DNA of 64,000 nt, from positions 310,001 to 374,000 of the forward strand of contig JAFKLR010000004.1 in assembly GCA_017304685.1 (NCBI GenBank). Direction: 5' to 3'. Source of the DNA: Sphingobacteriia bacterium (GTDB taxonomy: Bacteria > Pseudomonadota > Alphaproteobacteria > Rickettsiales > 33-17). A model generated the notes under the pieces. That model made no database searches. It was given only the letters and a program-made list of their open reading frames with translations, and was not told the origin of the DNA. The translations under genes and the position numbers were made by a program. Of this stretch, positions 24,403 through 34,300 are shown in pieces (positions within the stretch are counted from its first letter, which is position 1; the number at the start of each line of letters is the position of its first letter).

Positions 24403-25674
24403 TTATTTATAATTAGTATTTTTATTCTTATCTTCTTTCTTAAAAAAACTAGCTTTAGAAATTAATCGAGAGAAAAATCCAACATTTTCTTCTTTAGTAT
24501 TAGTAATATTTGAAATAGTATTAATATTATTAATAGAAGTTTTATGTAGTGAAGTTAATATTGTTATTTTTTCAATAAATTTTTCTAAATTTTCTAAATC
24601 TACTTTATCCCTATGAGAAAATTCTTGCATAAATTTATCCGATGCTTCTTTCAAGGGTAAAGGTTTTAATTCCCTATCTTTGATTGATAAACTAACAATT
24701 TGATCTTTTAATTCTACCGTAGTGGCATCTAAATCCTCAAGGTTAGTAAATTTTTTGGTAAGTTTAATAGTTTTTGAGCTACCTGTGTTAATCAAGGTTT
24801 TTCCTTCTGTAAATAAATCAATTTGTGACTGTATTATGGAAGTTTCATGATAAGGAAAATATTCGATTACATTATAACCTAACTCTTGTAATTTTTTTGA
24901 AATACCAGACATATGTGCTATTCCTATTCTTATTACAATGTTATTCTGAGATGCTTCTTTTATAATTTTTTCAAGCATTGAATTATCCCTTTCATCAACC
25001 ATTCGAAATTCATTTGAGATCAATTCAGCTTGTTTTATGATACAATTTTTATAAATTTGAAGGCTTTGAGTAAGAGTGGCCAAATCTTTTTCATTTAAAT
25101 TAATTGAAGCAATTTTTTCTATTTGTTCCTGAGATTTTGCAGTATAAGGAGTATTAAATATTTCAATGATTTTATCTAAATCTTCTTGATTACGTATAGA
25201 TTCTTTTAAAAAATTTAAGATATTGTTTCTTATTGTACTTATACCTATTTTATATTTTTTTATAAGATTGGCATAACTCGAATCATCTATATTAATTGGA
25301 GTTTCAAAACCATTTTCTTTTATAATTTTTCGTAATTTATTACGAGTGGTACTAATTAAGTATTCTATTCTTAAATATTGCTCAGTTTGAGAAGTGACAT
25401 CGTTTTTAAATTTATAAGCTTTTTCTATATATTCCTCTCCTAAATCTAATTTCTCTAGGCTAGGTATTTTATCATTAGGAAGATTTTTTATATAGGTTTC
25501 TACTTCAGGAATAAGAGTTTCTATTTCTCCGGTACCTTCAAATAATATTTTATTATAACCAGAATTTTTTAGTAAAGTTACTAATTGAGAAAAATAACTT
25601 AAAAAAGCAATATCATCATGCCTTTCGCCAATTAGTAATATAGGTAATTTGCTATTAGAATTAGAAGATAACAT
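24403..25674 (-). CDS. TraB/Tiki (ChaN-like) superfamily protein
   Basis: The 423 residues have no signal peptide. Near the N-terminus is 'LLIGERHDDIAFL' (12-24), followed by 'ILFEGTGE'; near residue 250 is 'RIGIAHMSGISKKLQELGYNVIEY'. A Gly-Glu-x-His motif with a distal Gly-x-x-His in this order is the mark of the TraB/Tiki/ChaN/EreA superfamily, whose members are putative metal-dependent hydrolases or haem-binding proteins. The central region (about 60-235) is a long helical insertion, and the last 120 residues are also helical and basic. The function is unknown. It lies 50 bp after mlaE on the same strand, but without overlap, so it may not belong to that operon. Confidence 0.6.
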   Translation of the reverse strand: MLSSNSNSKLPILLIGERHDDIAFLSYFSQLVTLLKNSGYNKILFEGTGEIETLIPEVETYIKNLPNDKIPSLEKLDLGEEYIEKAYKFKNDVTSQTEQYLRIEYLISTTRNKLRKIIKENGFETPINIDDSSYANLIKKYKIGISTIRNNILNFLKESIRNQEDLDKIIEIFNTPYTAKSQEQIEKIASINLNEKDLATLTQSLQIYKNCIIKQAELISNEFRMVDERDNSMLEKIIKEASQNNIVIRIGIAHMSGISKKLQELGYNVIEYFPYHETSIIQSQIDLFTEGKTLINTGSSKTIKLTKKFTNLEDLDATTVELKDQIVSLSIKDRELKPLPLKEASDKFMQEFSHRDKVDLENLEKFIEKITILTSLHKTSINNINTISNITNTKEENVGFFSRLISKASFFKKEDKNKNTNYK

Positions 25675-25724
25675 AACTAAGACTTAAAAAATTAATATCA
25701 ATGTTACATTATAACAATGTTAAA

Positions 25725-26522
25725 CTAATTAGCAAAAAATAATTGAGTAATAAAGTAGTTTGCACAAAGAATTAAAATTGATGAACTAACTACAGCGTTT
25801 GTTGTTGCTTTACCTACGCCTTGAGCACCTTTGTCAGAATGAAAACCATGGTAACACCCCATTAATGCTACTATAAAACCAAAAGCAGAAGCTTTAACAA
25901 GTCCTGAAATTACGTCAATTGCTTCTAAATATTCAAAAGTATTTTTTAAATAAGGAACTGATGAAAAGCCAAGGCTTCCAACACTAACTATATATCCACC
26001 AAAAATACCAATAATATCTGCTATTAAAACTAAGAATGGTAGCATTATAGTCGCCGCCATTAATTTTGGTGAAACTAAATAGTAAATTGGGTTTGTAGAA
26101 AGAGTTTCAAGTGCATCAATTTGTTCAGTAACACGCATAGTGCCAATTTCTGCTGCAATAGATGCGCCAACACGACCTGCAACCATAAGGCCTGCAAGAA
26201 CTGGGCCAAGTTCACGGGTAATAGATAATACCACTACGGTTGCGATAAAATTTTGCGCTGAAAAACGAGAAGCACTGCTGTAGCTTTGTAGTGCAAGTAC
26301 GGCACCTGTAAATATGGCTGTAATACCAACCACTGGTAAAGAGTAAAAACCAATATCAACCATTTCACGCCAAATATTTTTTGGATAGTAGTTTTTAAAA
26401 TTAAACCAAGCTTTTACAGCATTTGCAGCAAATAAGAAAACCTTTCCTATTTTTTCAAAAAATAATAAAAAAATTGCACCAGTATTTTGAAAAAACTTTT
26501 GAGCATTTTGCATTATTTGCAT
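25725..26522 (-). CDS. mlaE: MlaE-type ABC transporter permease (phospholipid transport)
   Basis: MlaE is the inner-membrane permease of the Mla system, which moves phospholipids between the inner and outer membranes. The 265 residues follow the family through 'MVDIGFYSLPVVGITAIFTGAVLALQ', the conserved 'ELGPVLAGLMVAGRVGASIAAEIGTMRVTEQIDALETL' region and about five hydrophobic segments. MlaE homologues usually sit beside the ATPase gene mlaF and the MCE gene mlaD. Here mlaF is not adjacent, and the MlaD-like gene is 11 kb away. It follows alr by 5 bp, in a minus-strand operon with dnaB and alr. Confidence 0.93.
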   Translation of the reverse strand: MQIMQNAQKFFQNTGAIFLLFFEKIGKVFLFAANAVKAWFNFKNYYPKNIWREMVDIGFYSLPVVGITAIFTGAVLALQSYSSASRFSAQNFIATVVVLSITRELGPVLAGLMVAGRVGASIAAEIGTMRVTEQIDALETLSTNPIYYLVSPKLMAATIMLPFLVLIADIIGIFGGYIVSVGSLGFSSVPYLKNTFEYLEAIDVISGLVKASAFGFIVALMGCYHGFHSDKGAQGVGKATTNAVVSSSILILCANYFITQLFFAN

Positions 26523-26527
26523 AACAA

Positions 26528-27619
26528 TTACCTTACTTCTATGTATTCGCGTATTAATCTTTGTCCAAGTCTTGAAAATAATTCAGAGCTTGAAGTTCCA
26601 GCTTGCACCAATACGTTGTGAAAATCAATATTCTTTCCAATTATTTCAACAAATTTGCCAATTTGTAAATACTCATCTGGTACTTCTGTAACATCAACTG
26701 TAATTAAATCCATAGAAATTTTTCCAACCACAGGTAATTTAAAACCTTCAAAATTTACCCACCCCATGTTACCGAATAATCGCATATAGCCTTCAGCATA
26801 ACCAATAGCAAGGACTGCAAGTTTTGAACCTTTTTTCATAATATGAGTCGCACTATAACCAACAGGTGAATCTTCATAAATATTTCGAACTTGAATTATA
26901 GGAGCGTAAATACTTACTACATTTTCAAGTTGAGTAGGAAGTGAGGCGTATTGATTTTGGCCATAAAGTCCTCTTCCAATCCTTATCATATCAAAATAAT
27001 ATTCTTTACCTAAAAATATTCCCGGAGAATTAGTTAAACTTTTTTTTGCTTCAGGAAAATATTTAGAAATTGTATTAAATTTTTCTAATTGAAATTTATT
27101 TAAGTCACTATTTTTATTTTCGCCCCAAGCTAAATGACTTAATACATAATCTATCTTTAAGCTATCGTCTAATTTTGCTTTTACTTTTTCTACATCAATC
27201 GAATTAAATCCTAATCGATTCATGCCAGTATCAAAATGAAGACAAGCTTTAAGTTGTAAATTTTTACTTTTAGCAAAGTTTTGCCAAATTTCTAATTGAT
27301 AAAAATCATTTAAAATAGGGATTAAATTATTTTTTAAAAAATCTTCTTCTTCATTACTAAACATACCGTGAAAAACATAAATAATTGCTTCTGGTAAAAT
27401 TTTACGTAATTGAATTCCTTCTTCAATATTTGCTACGAAAAACTTACGGCACTTACCAAACTCATATAAAGTTTTTGATACTTCATTCATCCCAATTCCA
27501 TAAGAATTAGCTTTCACAACCGCACAAAGCTCACTTGGATTTATAAGATTACCTAAATACTTAAAATTATTTAAAACTGCATTTAAATTAACAATTAATT
27601 TTGGAATTGATTGGTACAT
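26528..27619 (-). CDS. alr: Alanine racemase
   Basis: Alr converts L-alanine to D-alanine for peptidoglycan, using PLP. The 363 residues contain the PLP lysine Lys36 in 'CAVVKANSYGIG' and 'HFDTGMNRLGF', plus the C-terminal domain with the second catalytic residue in the 'VGYSATHIMKKGSKLAVLAIGYAEGY' region. The length is standard. It lies 5 bp after dnaB and 5 bp before mlaE. With murA, mltA and ftsK in the same window, it indicates that this organism makes a peptidoglycan wall. Confidence 0.95.
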   Translation of the reverse strand: MYQSIPKLIVNLNAVLNNFKYLGNLINPSELCAVVKANSYGIGMNEVSKTLYEFGKCRKFFVANIEEGIQLRKILPEAIIYVFHGMFSNEEEDFLKNNLIPILNDFYQLEIWQNFAKSKNLQLKACLHFDTGMNRLGFNSIDVEKVKAKLDDSLKIDYVLSHLAWGENKNSDLNKFQLEKFNTISKYFPEAKKSLTNSPGIFLGKEYYFDMIRIGRGLYGQNQYASLPTQLENVVSIYAPIIQVRNIYEDSPVGYSATHIMKKGSKLAVLAIGYAEGYMRLFGNMGWVNFEGFKLPVVGKISMDLITVDVTEVPDEYLQIGKFVEIIGKNIDFHNVLVQAGTSSSELFSRLGQRLIREYIEVR

Positions 27620-27624
27620 AAATT

Positions 27625-29049
27625 TTAATATGAAGAATGAGTATTATTTACATAATCAGCAAATTTTGTTGTATCAGCATTAAAGCTTAAGGTAACAGTT
27701 CCAATCGGACCATTACGTTGTTTTGCAATAATGATTTCTGTTAAATCCTTTATTTTGTCAAGCTCTTGCTGAAATTCCATATTATCGGTTTGTTTTTTTC
27801 TTTGAAGATAATAAAATTCTCTGAAAATGAATAATACGATATCGGCATCTTGCTCAATACTTCCTGACTCACGAAGATCAGAAAGTAATGGGCGTTTATC
27901 TTCCCTTTGTTCAACAGCACGAGAAAGCTGTGATAAGGCTATAACCGGAATATCTAATTCTTTTGCAATAGCTTTTAAACCTTGAGTGATTTCTGAAATC
28001 TCTTGTACCCTATTTTGCCCTTCAGAACTTGATGGGCGAACTAATTGTAAGTAATCGACAATAATTAGCCCTAAATTATGTTGTCGTTTTAATCTTCTTG
28101 CACGAGTTCTTAAAGCAGAAATACTTAAAGCAGGCGTATCGTCAATGAAAAAAGGATATTTAGAAAGTTCTCTATTAGCTTGAGCTAATTTTTTAAAATC
28201 ATCTTCATTTATATTTCCGCTTCTAAGCTTAGTTGCATTAACTGCAGACATCATTGATAAAATTCTTGTTGTAAGCTGTTCGCCTGACATCTCAAGCGAG
28301 AAAAAGCCAACAGCAGGAGATTTTTCCGTAGAATTACTTTTTAAATGATTCTCATATAAAAATTGGCATGCATTTACCGCTAAATTTATCGCAAAGGCAG
28401 TTTTACCCATAGAAGGGCGGCCTGCTAGAATTAAAAGATCTGATTTTTGTAAACCCGATAGAAAATGATCTAATCCATTAAATTTTGTAGAAATACCTGT
28501 AACATGGTTTCTATTTTGAATAGCGGATTCAATTCTTCTTATTGATTCTGCTAAAGCTGATTTAAAATGAATAAATCCTTTATCAATCGAGCCTTCTGTG
28601 GCAAGCCCAAAAAGTTTTTGCTCGCCTGCTTCAATATGAGTTTCTGCGGAAGAATTATAATCAAGATCAAAGGCTGAATTTATGATGTCTTCACCAATAT
28701 TTACTAACCTTCTTCTTAAAGCTAAGTCATAAATAATTTTAGCATAATCAGCAACATTTACTATAGGACTTGCAAGAGTCATTATTTTATTTAAATAATC
28801 TAGGCAGTTTCCGTCTTCAAATCCTGGATCTTTATCAAAGGAGTTTTTTAATACTACAGGTGATACAAATAAGCCCCGGTTAATATGTGAAATAATAGCT
28901 TCATAAATACGTTGATGTAATTGGCTATAGAAATGGTCGGTTCTTAAAAAATCACCAAATTTGTAAATTGATTCGTTATCATAAAGTAAGTAACCGATAA
29001 CAATTTGTTCGGCTTCAACGTTGTGGGGCATTACCCTTTGAATTGTCAT
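27625..29049 (-). CDS. dnaB: Replicative DNA helicase DnaB
   Basis: DnaB is the ring helicase that unwinds DNA at the replication fork. The 474 residues comprise the N-terminal domain ('MPHNVEAEQIVIGYLL', 7-22), a linker, and the RecA-like domain with Walker A 'GRPSMGKTAFA' at 210-220, 'FFSLEMSGEQL', Walker B 'LIIVDYLQLV', and 'LSQLSRAVEQREDKRPLLSDLRESGSIEQDADI'. No intein or truncation is present. The upstream gap (29050-29116) is AT-rich, with several possible -10 hexamers but no clear promoter. It is the first of dnaB-alr-mlaE. Confidence 0.97.
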   Translation of the reverse strand: MTIQRVMPHNVEAEQIVIGYLLYDNESIYKFGDFLRTDHFYSQLHQRIYEAIISHINRGLFVSPVVLKNSFDKDPGFEDGNCLDYLNKIMTLASPIVNVADYAKIIYDLALRRRLVNIGEDIINSAFDLDYNSSAETHIEAGEQKLFGLATEGSIDKGFIHFKSALAESIRRIESAIQNRNHVTGISTKFNGLDHFLSGLQKSDLLILAGRPSMGKTAFAINLAVNACQFLYENHLKSNSTEKSPAVGFFSLEMSGEQLTTRILSMMSAVNATKLRSGNINEDDFKKLAQANRELSKYPFFIDDTPALSISALRTRARRLKRQHNLGLIIVDYLQLVRPSSSEGQNRVQEISEITQGLKAIAKELDIPVIALSQLSRAVEQREDKRPLLSDLRESGSIEQDADIVLFIFREFYYLQRKKQTDNMEFQQELDKIKDLTEIIIAKQRNGPIGTVTLSFNADTTKFADYVNNTHSSY

Positions 29050-29116
29050 ATGAATACAATAAAAAATTTAAATAATTTTAAAATAATAACTAATATATAT
29101 AATCGAAGTAAATATA

Positions 29117-29617
29117 CTAATCAACTAACACATAAGCAGTTAGAATTTTATAATTAATATCTGATACTTTCCTTAACACCACAATGACATGCGAGCTATG
29201 TTTAAACATCATGTTATTGTTTTCAAAATCTTCTCTCTTTATACCAAAACCAACATTTTCTTCAATATCAAGTTCAAATTTTTTTACATTAGCCAAGTTT
29301 GCAGATTCTAACCAATATTTTATACCTTCTTTGTGATAATCTAACACTTCTTTAATCGCCCTTTCTGCTGTTTTATTATCATAAAAAGTGGAAGCAGCCT
29401 TAATATTTGGTTCATTTTTAAGGCGGTTAATTAAATAATCTTCCTTTTTATCTACATGTTTTTTTAAAGTGTGGCCTGCATATTCACCACTTTCATGTGA
29501 GGTGAGATCAACCTCATTCTGCTTTAAACTTAATTTTGCAGGTTCAAGTTGCGAGGCTAAAATAAAGAGAAGTAAAATTACTGGCCAAATTAATTTTTTT
29601 AGAAGATTATTTTGCAT
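29117..29617 (-). CDS. Small exported or membrane-anchored protein of unknown function
   Basis: The ATG at 29617, 4 bp after the DUF167 stop, gives 166 residues. The frame opens earlier, but that would overlap DUF167 by nearly 50 bp. Residues 9-24 form a hydrophobic signal or anchor. The mature part is hydrophilic, with 'DYLINRLKNEPNIKAASTF' and 'AERAIKEVLDYHKEGIKYWL' in the middle and a C-terminal strand-rich region ending 'YKILTAYVLVD'. The block with 'A-x-x-x-I-x-x-x-L' and a later 'GFGIKRED' is like the RNase A-type toxin domain known in secreted polymorphic toxins, but I am not confident. It is cotranscribed with mnmE and DUF167. Confidence 0.6.
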   Translation of the reverse strand: MQNNLLKKLIWPVILLLFILASQLEPAKLSLKQNEVDLTSHESGEYAGHTLKKHVDKKEDYLINRLKNEPNIKAASTFYDNKTAERAIKEVLDYHKEGIKYWLESANLANVKKFELDIEENVGFGIKREDFENNNMMFKHSSHVIVVLRKVSDINYKILTAYVLVD

Positions 29618-29621
29618 GAAA

Positions 29622-29924
29622 TTATTTAATAAGTTTATCAATAAGAGTATAGTCTTCAGTCTCAATAGCAAGTTTTTTTATTTTTGATTTCTCTCCTGAA
29701 ACAAACGAAATTTTTGATTTAGGTATTTTGGTAAGTTTACTAATTAAACTTATAATTTCATTATTAGCTTCATTATCTTTAGGTTTAGCATTAATTTGTA
29801 ATTTTAAAGCAAATTTATTATCACTTAATGGTTCAAGGTTACCAATTTTAGTAACGCTTGCATTAGTAGATATTTTTAATGATAAAATAATTTTTCCTGG
29901 GCGTATTTCATAAAAAAAATTCAT
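29622..29924 (-). CDS. DUF167 (YggU-like) family protein
   Basis: This 100-residue protein has the DUF167 pattern of a basic-residue-rich alpha/beta fold: 'LSLKISTNASVTKIG' near 14-28, 'FALKLQINAKPKDNEANNEIISLISK' near 38-63 and 'SKISFVSGEKSKIKKLAIE' near 69-87. The Ala-x-Pro-x-[Asp/Glu]-x-x-Ala-Asn block is the most conserved part of the family. The function is unknown. Its ATG overlaps the mnmE stop by one base. Confidence 0.88.
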   Translation of the reverse strand: MNFFYEIRPGKIILSLKISTNASVTKIGNLEPLSDNKFALKLQINAKPKDNEANNEIISLISKLTKIPKSKISFVSGEKSKIKKLAIETEDYTLIDKLIK

Positions 29925-31240
29925 TATTTACCTATACAAAAGCTACTGAAAATTATATCTAAAATTTCATCAACTGAGATTCGTCCTGTAATTTTTCCAA
30001 TTTCACTTGCAGCTAATCTCAAATCTTCCCCTGCAAGTTCAATAGGCTTGTGTAATGTAAAATATTCAAGGAAATTAAGGGCGTTAGTTAAATGTTCACG
30101 ATATCGTGCACGAGAGATAATGGCGCTTTCTTCGGTTATTTCAAACTGAGAGGCAAATTTTTCTAACTCTTTTATTATTTGATCAATATTAATATTATTT
30201 TTTGCGGAAATGGTAAGAAAATCATTTTGCTTAAAACTAGAGTCTAAATCAATTTTATTAATTACTTTTACTTTAGGTTTATCATCGGAAATAGAAATTG
30301 GTTTTTGATAATTATTACAATCATATATTTCTATTACAAGATCAGCTTCTTCATATTTTCTTTTTGTAATATCAATTCCTATTTGTTCAATAATGTCTGA
30401 ACTTTCACGAATTCCTGCCGTATCAGTTAAAATAAATTGATACCCTTGGATATTTAAATGAACTTCTATAGCATCTCTTGTAGTTCCTGGAATATCTGAA
30501 ACTATTGCTATTTCTCTTTTAGCTAGAGCATTAATTAAACTTGATTTTCCAACATTCGGTTCTCCAACAATTGCAACCTTTATTCCGTCGCGGATTTTTT
30601 CACCTATATTATTGTCACTTAAATGGTTGTTAATCTCAGCTTTTAAATTTGTGCATAAATTTTCAGCGTCATTAATTATATCTTCAGGAATATCTTCTTC
30701 TGGGAAATCGATAAAAGCTTCGGTTAAAGCGAGTATTTGAAGAATAGTTTTACGCCATTCCTCATATTTTACAGCAAGCGCACCATTAACTTGCTTAACC
30801 GCTTGTTTTAACTGCATTTCAGTTTCTGCATCAATTAAATCTGCTAAACCCTCTGCTTGAGTTAAATCCATTTTACCATTCAAAAATGCACGTTTAGCAA
30901 ATTCACCAGGTTCTGCTAATCGTAAAAAGTTTTGCTCATTTAGAATATTTATAATTGTGTTTATTACTGCTTTACTTCCATGAACCTGTAGTTCAATTAC
31001 ATCTTCGCCTGTGAAACTATTAGGTCCTTCAAAATAAATTACAACCGCATTATCGATAATATACATTTCTTTTGGATGTTGTAATTTAAGATAGTTTACA
31101 TATCGCGGTTTTAGTGTTTTACTAATATTAAACAAGCTTAAAGTTTTTAACGCATGTGATCCAGAGATGCGTAAAATTGCTACTCCAGATTTACTATACG
31201 TTGTAGCTAAAGCATAAATAGTTGAATTGTATTCGCTCAT
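29924..31240 (-). CDS. mnmE: tRNA modification GTPase MnmE
   Basis: MnmE works with MnmG to install the 5-carboxymethylaminomethyl group on wobble uridine of several tRNAs. The 438 residues have the N-terminal formyl-tetrahydrofolate-binding domain ('TIYALATTYSKSGVAILRISG'), the G domain with G1 'GEPNVGKSS' at 226-234, 'DIPGTTRDAIEV' and 'DTAGIRES', and the C-terminal catalytic 'FCIGK' with its conserved Cys. Full length and typical. It is the first gene of a minus-strand operon with DUF167 and a small exported protein, divergent from the glutamate dehydrogenase gene. Confidence 0.96.
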   Translation of the reverse strand: MSEYNSTIYALATTYSKSGVAILRISGSHALKTLSLFNISKTLKPRYVNYLKLQHPKEMYIIDNAVVIYFEGPNSFTGEDVIELQVHGSKAVINTIINILNEQNFLRLAEPGEFAKRAFLNGKMDLTQAEGLADLIDAETEMQLKQAVKQVNGALAVKYEEWRKTILQILALTEAFIDFPEEDIPEDIINDAENLCTNLKAEINNHLSDNNIGEKIRDGIKVAIVGEPNVGKSSLINALAKREIAIVSDIPGTTRDAIEVHLNIQGYQFILTDTAGIRESSDIIEQIGIDITKRKYEEADLVIEIYDCNNYQKPISISDDKPKVKVINKIDLDSSFKQNDFLTISAKNNINIDQIIKELEKFASQFEITEESAIISRARYREHLTNALNFLEYFTLHKPIELAGEDLRLAASEIGKITGRISVDEILDIIFSSFCIGK

Positions 31241-31275
31241 AATAATAGAATTAAAAATTTATTATTTACATATTG

Positions 31276-31303
31276 TTTACAATTATATAGGAAGTTGTAT
31301 AAA
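31276..31303 (+). promoter_or_regulatory. Probable promoter of the glutamate dehydrogenase gene
   Basis: TTTACA (31276-31281) and TATAAA (31298-31303) are separated by 16 bp in the 94-bp divergent gap between mnmE and the dehydrogenase gene. Transcription would begin near 31310, about 25 bases before the ATG. On the opposite strand a TATAAT lies at 31282-31287, but I see no good -35 for mnmE. Confidence 0.55.
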
Positions 31304-31334
31304 AGTTATAGTTTGAATTTTATGAGAAATAAAT

Positions 31335-34300
31335 ATGGCAGTTTATAGAGATAATTCTGAACTTATTGAAAATGTAATAAAAACTAAAGAATCCTCTCTT
31401 AATGAGCTACAGAAAAAATTTATTAAATATTTTTATGATCACATCCCTTACGAGGATTTACTTGATCATGACCCAGAACATTATTTGCATTTAGCACTTA
31501 ATGCCTATAATTTTTTCCAAAAAAAAGATCAAACTAGTAGAATCAGATGCTATAACCCAACAATAATTGATAATGGCTTTACAAGTATAAATACTGTTCT
31601 TGAAGTTCATCATGATGATATACCGTTTCTTGTAGACTCCGTTTCCGGCGCACTTATTCGTGAAGGATATAGAATTAGTCAATTAATTCACCCTGTAATA
31701 AATGTTAAACGTAAAACTAATGGTGAAATTGAAGAATTATACCATGAATCAGATACTACAAAAAGCTCTACAGCTGAGTCTTTCATGCAAATTCATTTTT
31801 ATGGCGTTATTGAAGAAAATAACCATAGTGAAATTATAAACTATATATCAAATATTTTATCAAATGTAAGTCTTGCTGTAAGTGATTGGCATAACATGCT
31901 TGAAAAAGCAGAAACTTTAAAACAACAATTTGATAATAATAGTGAAAGCGTTGAATTTATTAATTGGATTAAACATCATAGCTTTACCTTTTTAGCGTAT
32001 TTAGAAACAGAAAATGGTAAAATTGAAAATAAGCTAGGTATTGCTAAAAATGAAGATAAAACTCTTCTTGAAGAAATAATTCAGCAAAATGAAATTGTGC
32101 TAAACTTAGGCCATGAAGTAGTGATAACCAAAATTCATCATATTTCTCCTGTACACAAAAATATTAACTTAAACTTGATTTCAATAATTCCAAACGGCAG
32201 TAAAAAAGTTTTTAACTTCATAGGCTTATTTACTTCCGCTGTATATTATCAAAGCGCTACTCTTATCCCGATTGTAAGACAAAAAATTGATGCAGTGCTT
32301 AAAAAAACAGGTTTTCAAAAAGCTAGCCATAATTATAAAGAATTAGTAGCAATAATTGAAGCTTTTCCAAGAGATGAATTATTACAAATTGATGAACATG
32401 CTTTATTTGAAACAGCTTTAAGTATCCTTGCTTTGCATGAGCGACCAAAAGTAAAATTATATATTCAACCAAGCTTAACTAATAACTTCTTAAGTTGCAT
32501 AATTTTCATTCCACGCGAAAGATTTAGTGATAAATTATGCGCGCAAATTCAAGAATTATTAGCAAGCTACTTCGGCGGTAAAATTGACAGAGATTATTTA
32601 TTCTTAAATGAATCAAGACTTGCAAGATACCACTTGATTTTAACTGCTATTCCTTCAGCAATAGAAGCACTTGAAGAAGGAGAATTAGAAGAAAAAATAA
32701 TTGCGTTAACAAGTTTTTGGGATGACGATAGTCATAAAGAATTAATTAATAAACTTGGGCTTGAGGAAGGTGAAAAATATTATTCATTATATCAATCAGC
32801 TTTTCCTTATTCTTACCAAGAAGTTTTTGGTGTGTCGAGACTTGCTTATGATATCAAAACTTTTGAAGAAACTATAAAGGATAATCAATTAAAATTTGAA
32901 CTTCATCAAAATAAAAATACCTTTATTTTTGATTTAAAAATTTATAGCCCTGATAAGCAATTACCATTATCAAGCTTAATGCCTATTTTAGATAATATTG
33001 GTTTTCATACAGTAGATAGCTTTACGTTTCCAATTACTCGTAAAGATCATTTAGATACATTATGGTTACATTATTTTAGAGTAAGTGCTGAACATATTGA
33101 TTTGGAAGATTTTAAACATTATAAGCATAATATTGAGAATATATTAGCCTTAATTTGGGAAGGCAGAATTAAAAGTGATAAATTCAATGCTCTAGTTTTA
33201 ACTGCCAAACTTTCACCTAGAGAAATTTTGCTTTTAAAATCAATTGCAAAATATGTTAAGCAAGCAGGGGTAGTTTATCCTTTAAATTATGTTGCTACAA
33301 TTTTTACCTCTCATAGTAAAATAGTTTCTAAAATCATTAAATTATTTCATTATAAATTTTCTCCTGAAGAAAATGACCTTAAAGAATTTGAAGCTACTTT
33401 ACAGGAAATAAATCAGCTTTTAACTACAGTTAGCGGCGCTGCTGAAGATAAAATGCTAAGAAATTGCATATATGTTATTCAAGCTATGCTTAGAACAAAT
33501 TATTATCAAAAAGATAGTAATGATGAATATAAAGATTATATTTCATTTAAAGTTAAATCGGCTAATGTACCAACACTACCTCTACCGCGACCATTTGCAG
33601 AAATATCAGTGTACTCTACACGTATTGAAGGTATTCACTTAAGAGGTGGAGAAGTTGCAAGAGGTGGTTTGAGGCTTTCAGATAGACATGAGGATTTTAG
33701 AACTGAAGTACTGGGCCTTATGAAAACTCAAATGGCTAAAAACTCAATTATTGTGCCAGTAGGTTCTAAAGGTGGATTCATTGTTAAAAGACAAAAAATA
33801 GGTGCAAGTAAAGAACAGCAAGTTCAAGAAGCTATAGAATGCTATAAAACTTTTTTAAGTGGTATGCTTGATATTACCGATAATATTTTAGATGGGAAAA
33901 TAATCCCTCCTAAAGATGTAGTAAGGCATGACAATGATGATCCATATTTAGTAGTTGCAGCTGACAAAGGAACTGCAACATTTTCTGATATCGCAAATTC
34001 AATTTCTGCCGAATATAATTTCTGGTTAGGAGATGCTTTTGCATCAGGTGGTTCCCAAGGTTACGATCATAAAAAAATGGGTATTACAGCACGTGGCGGA
34101 TGGGTTTGTGTTATCCGTCATTTCCAAGAAATGGGTATAGATGTATTTAAGCAGGAATTTACCGTAACAGGTATTGGAGATATGTCAGGGGACGTTTTTG
34201 GTAACTTTATGCTGTTATCAGATAATATAAAACTCATCGGTGCATTTAATCATATGCATATATTTGTTGACCCTAACCCTGATTCTAAGAAAAGCTATAA

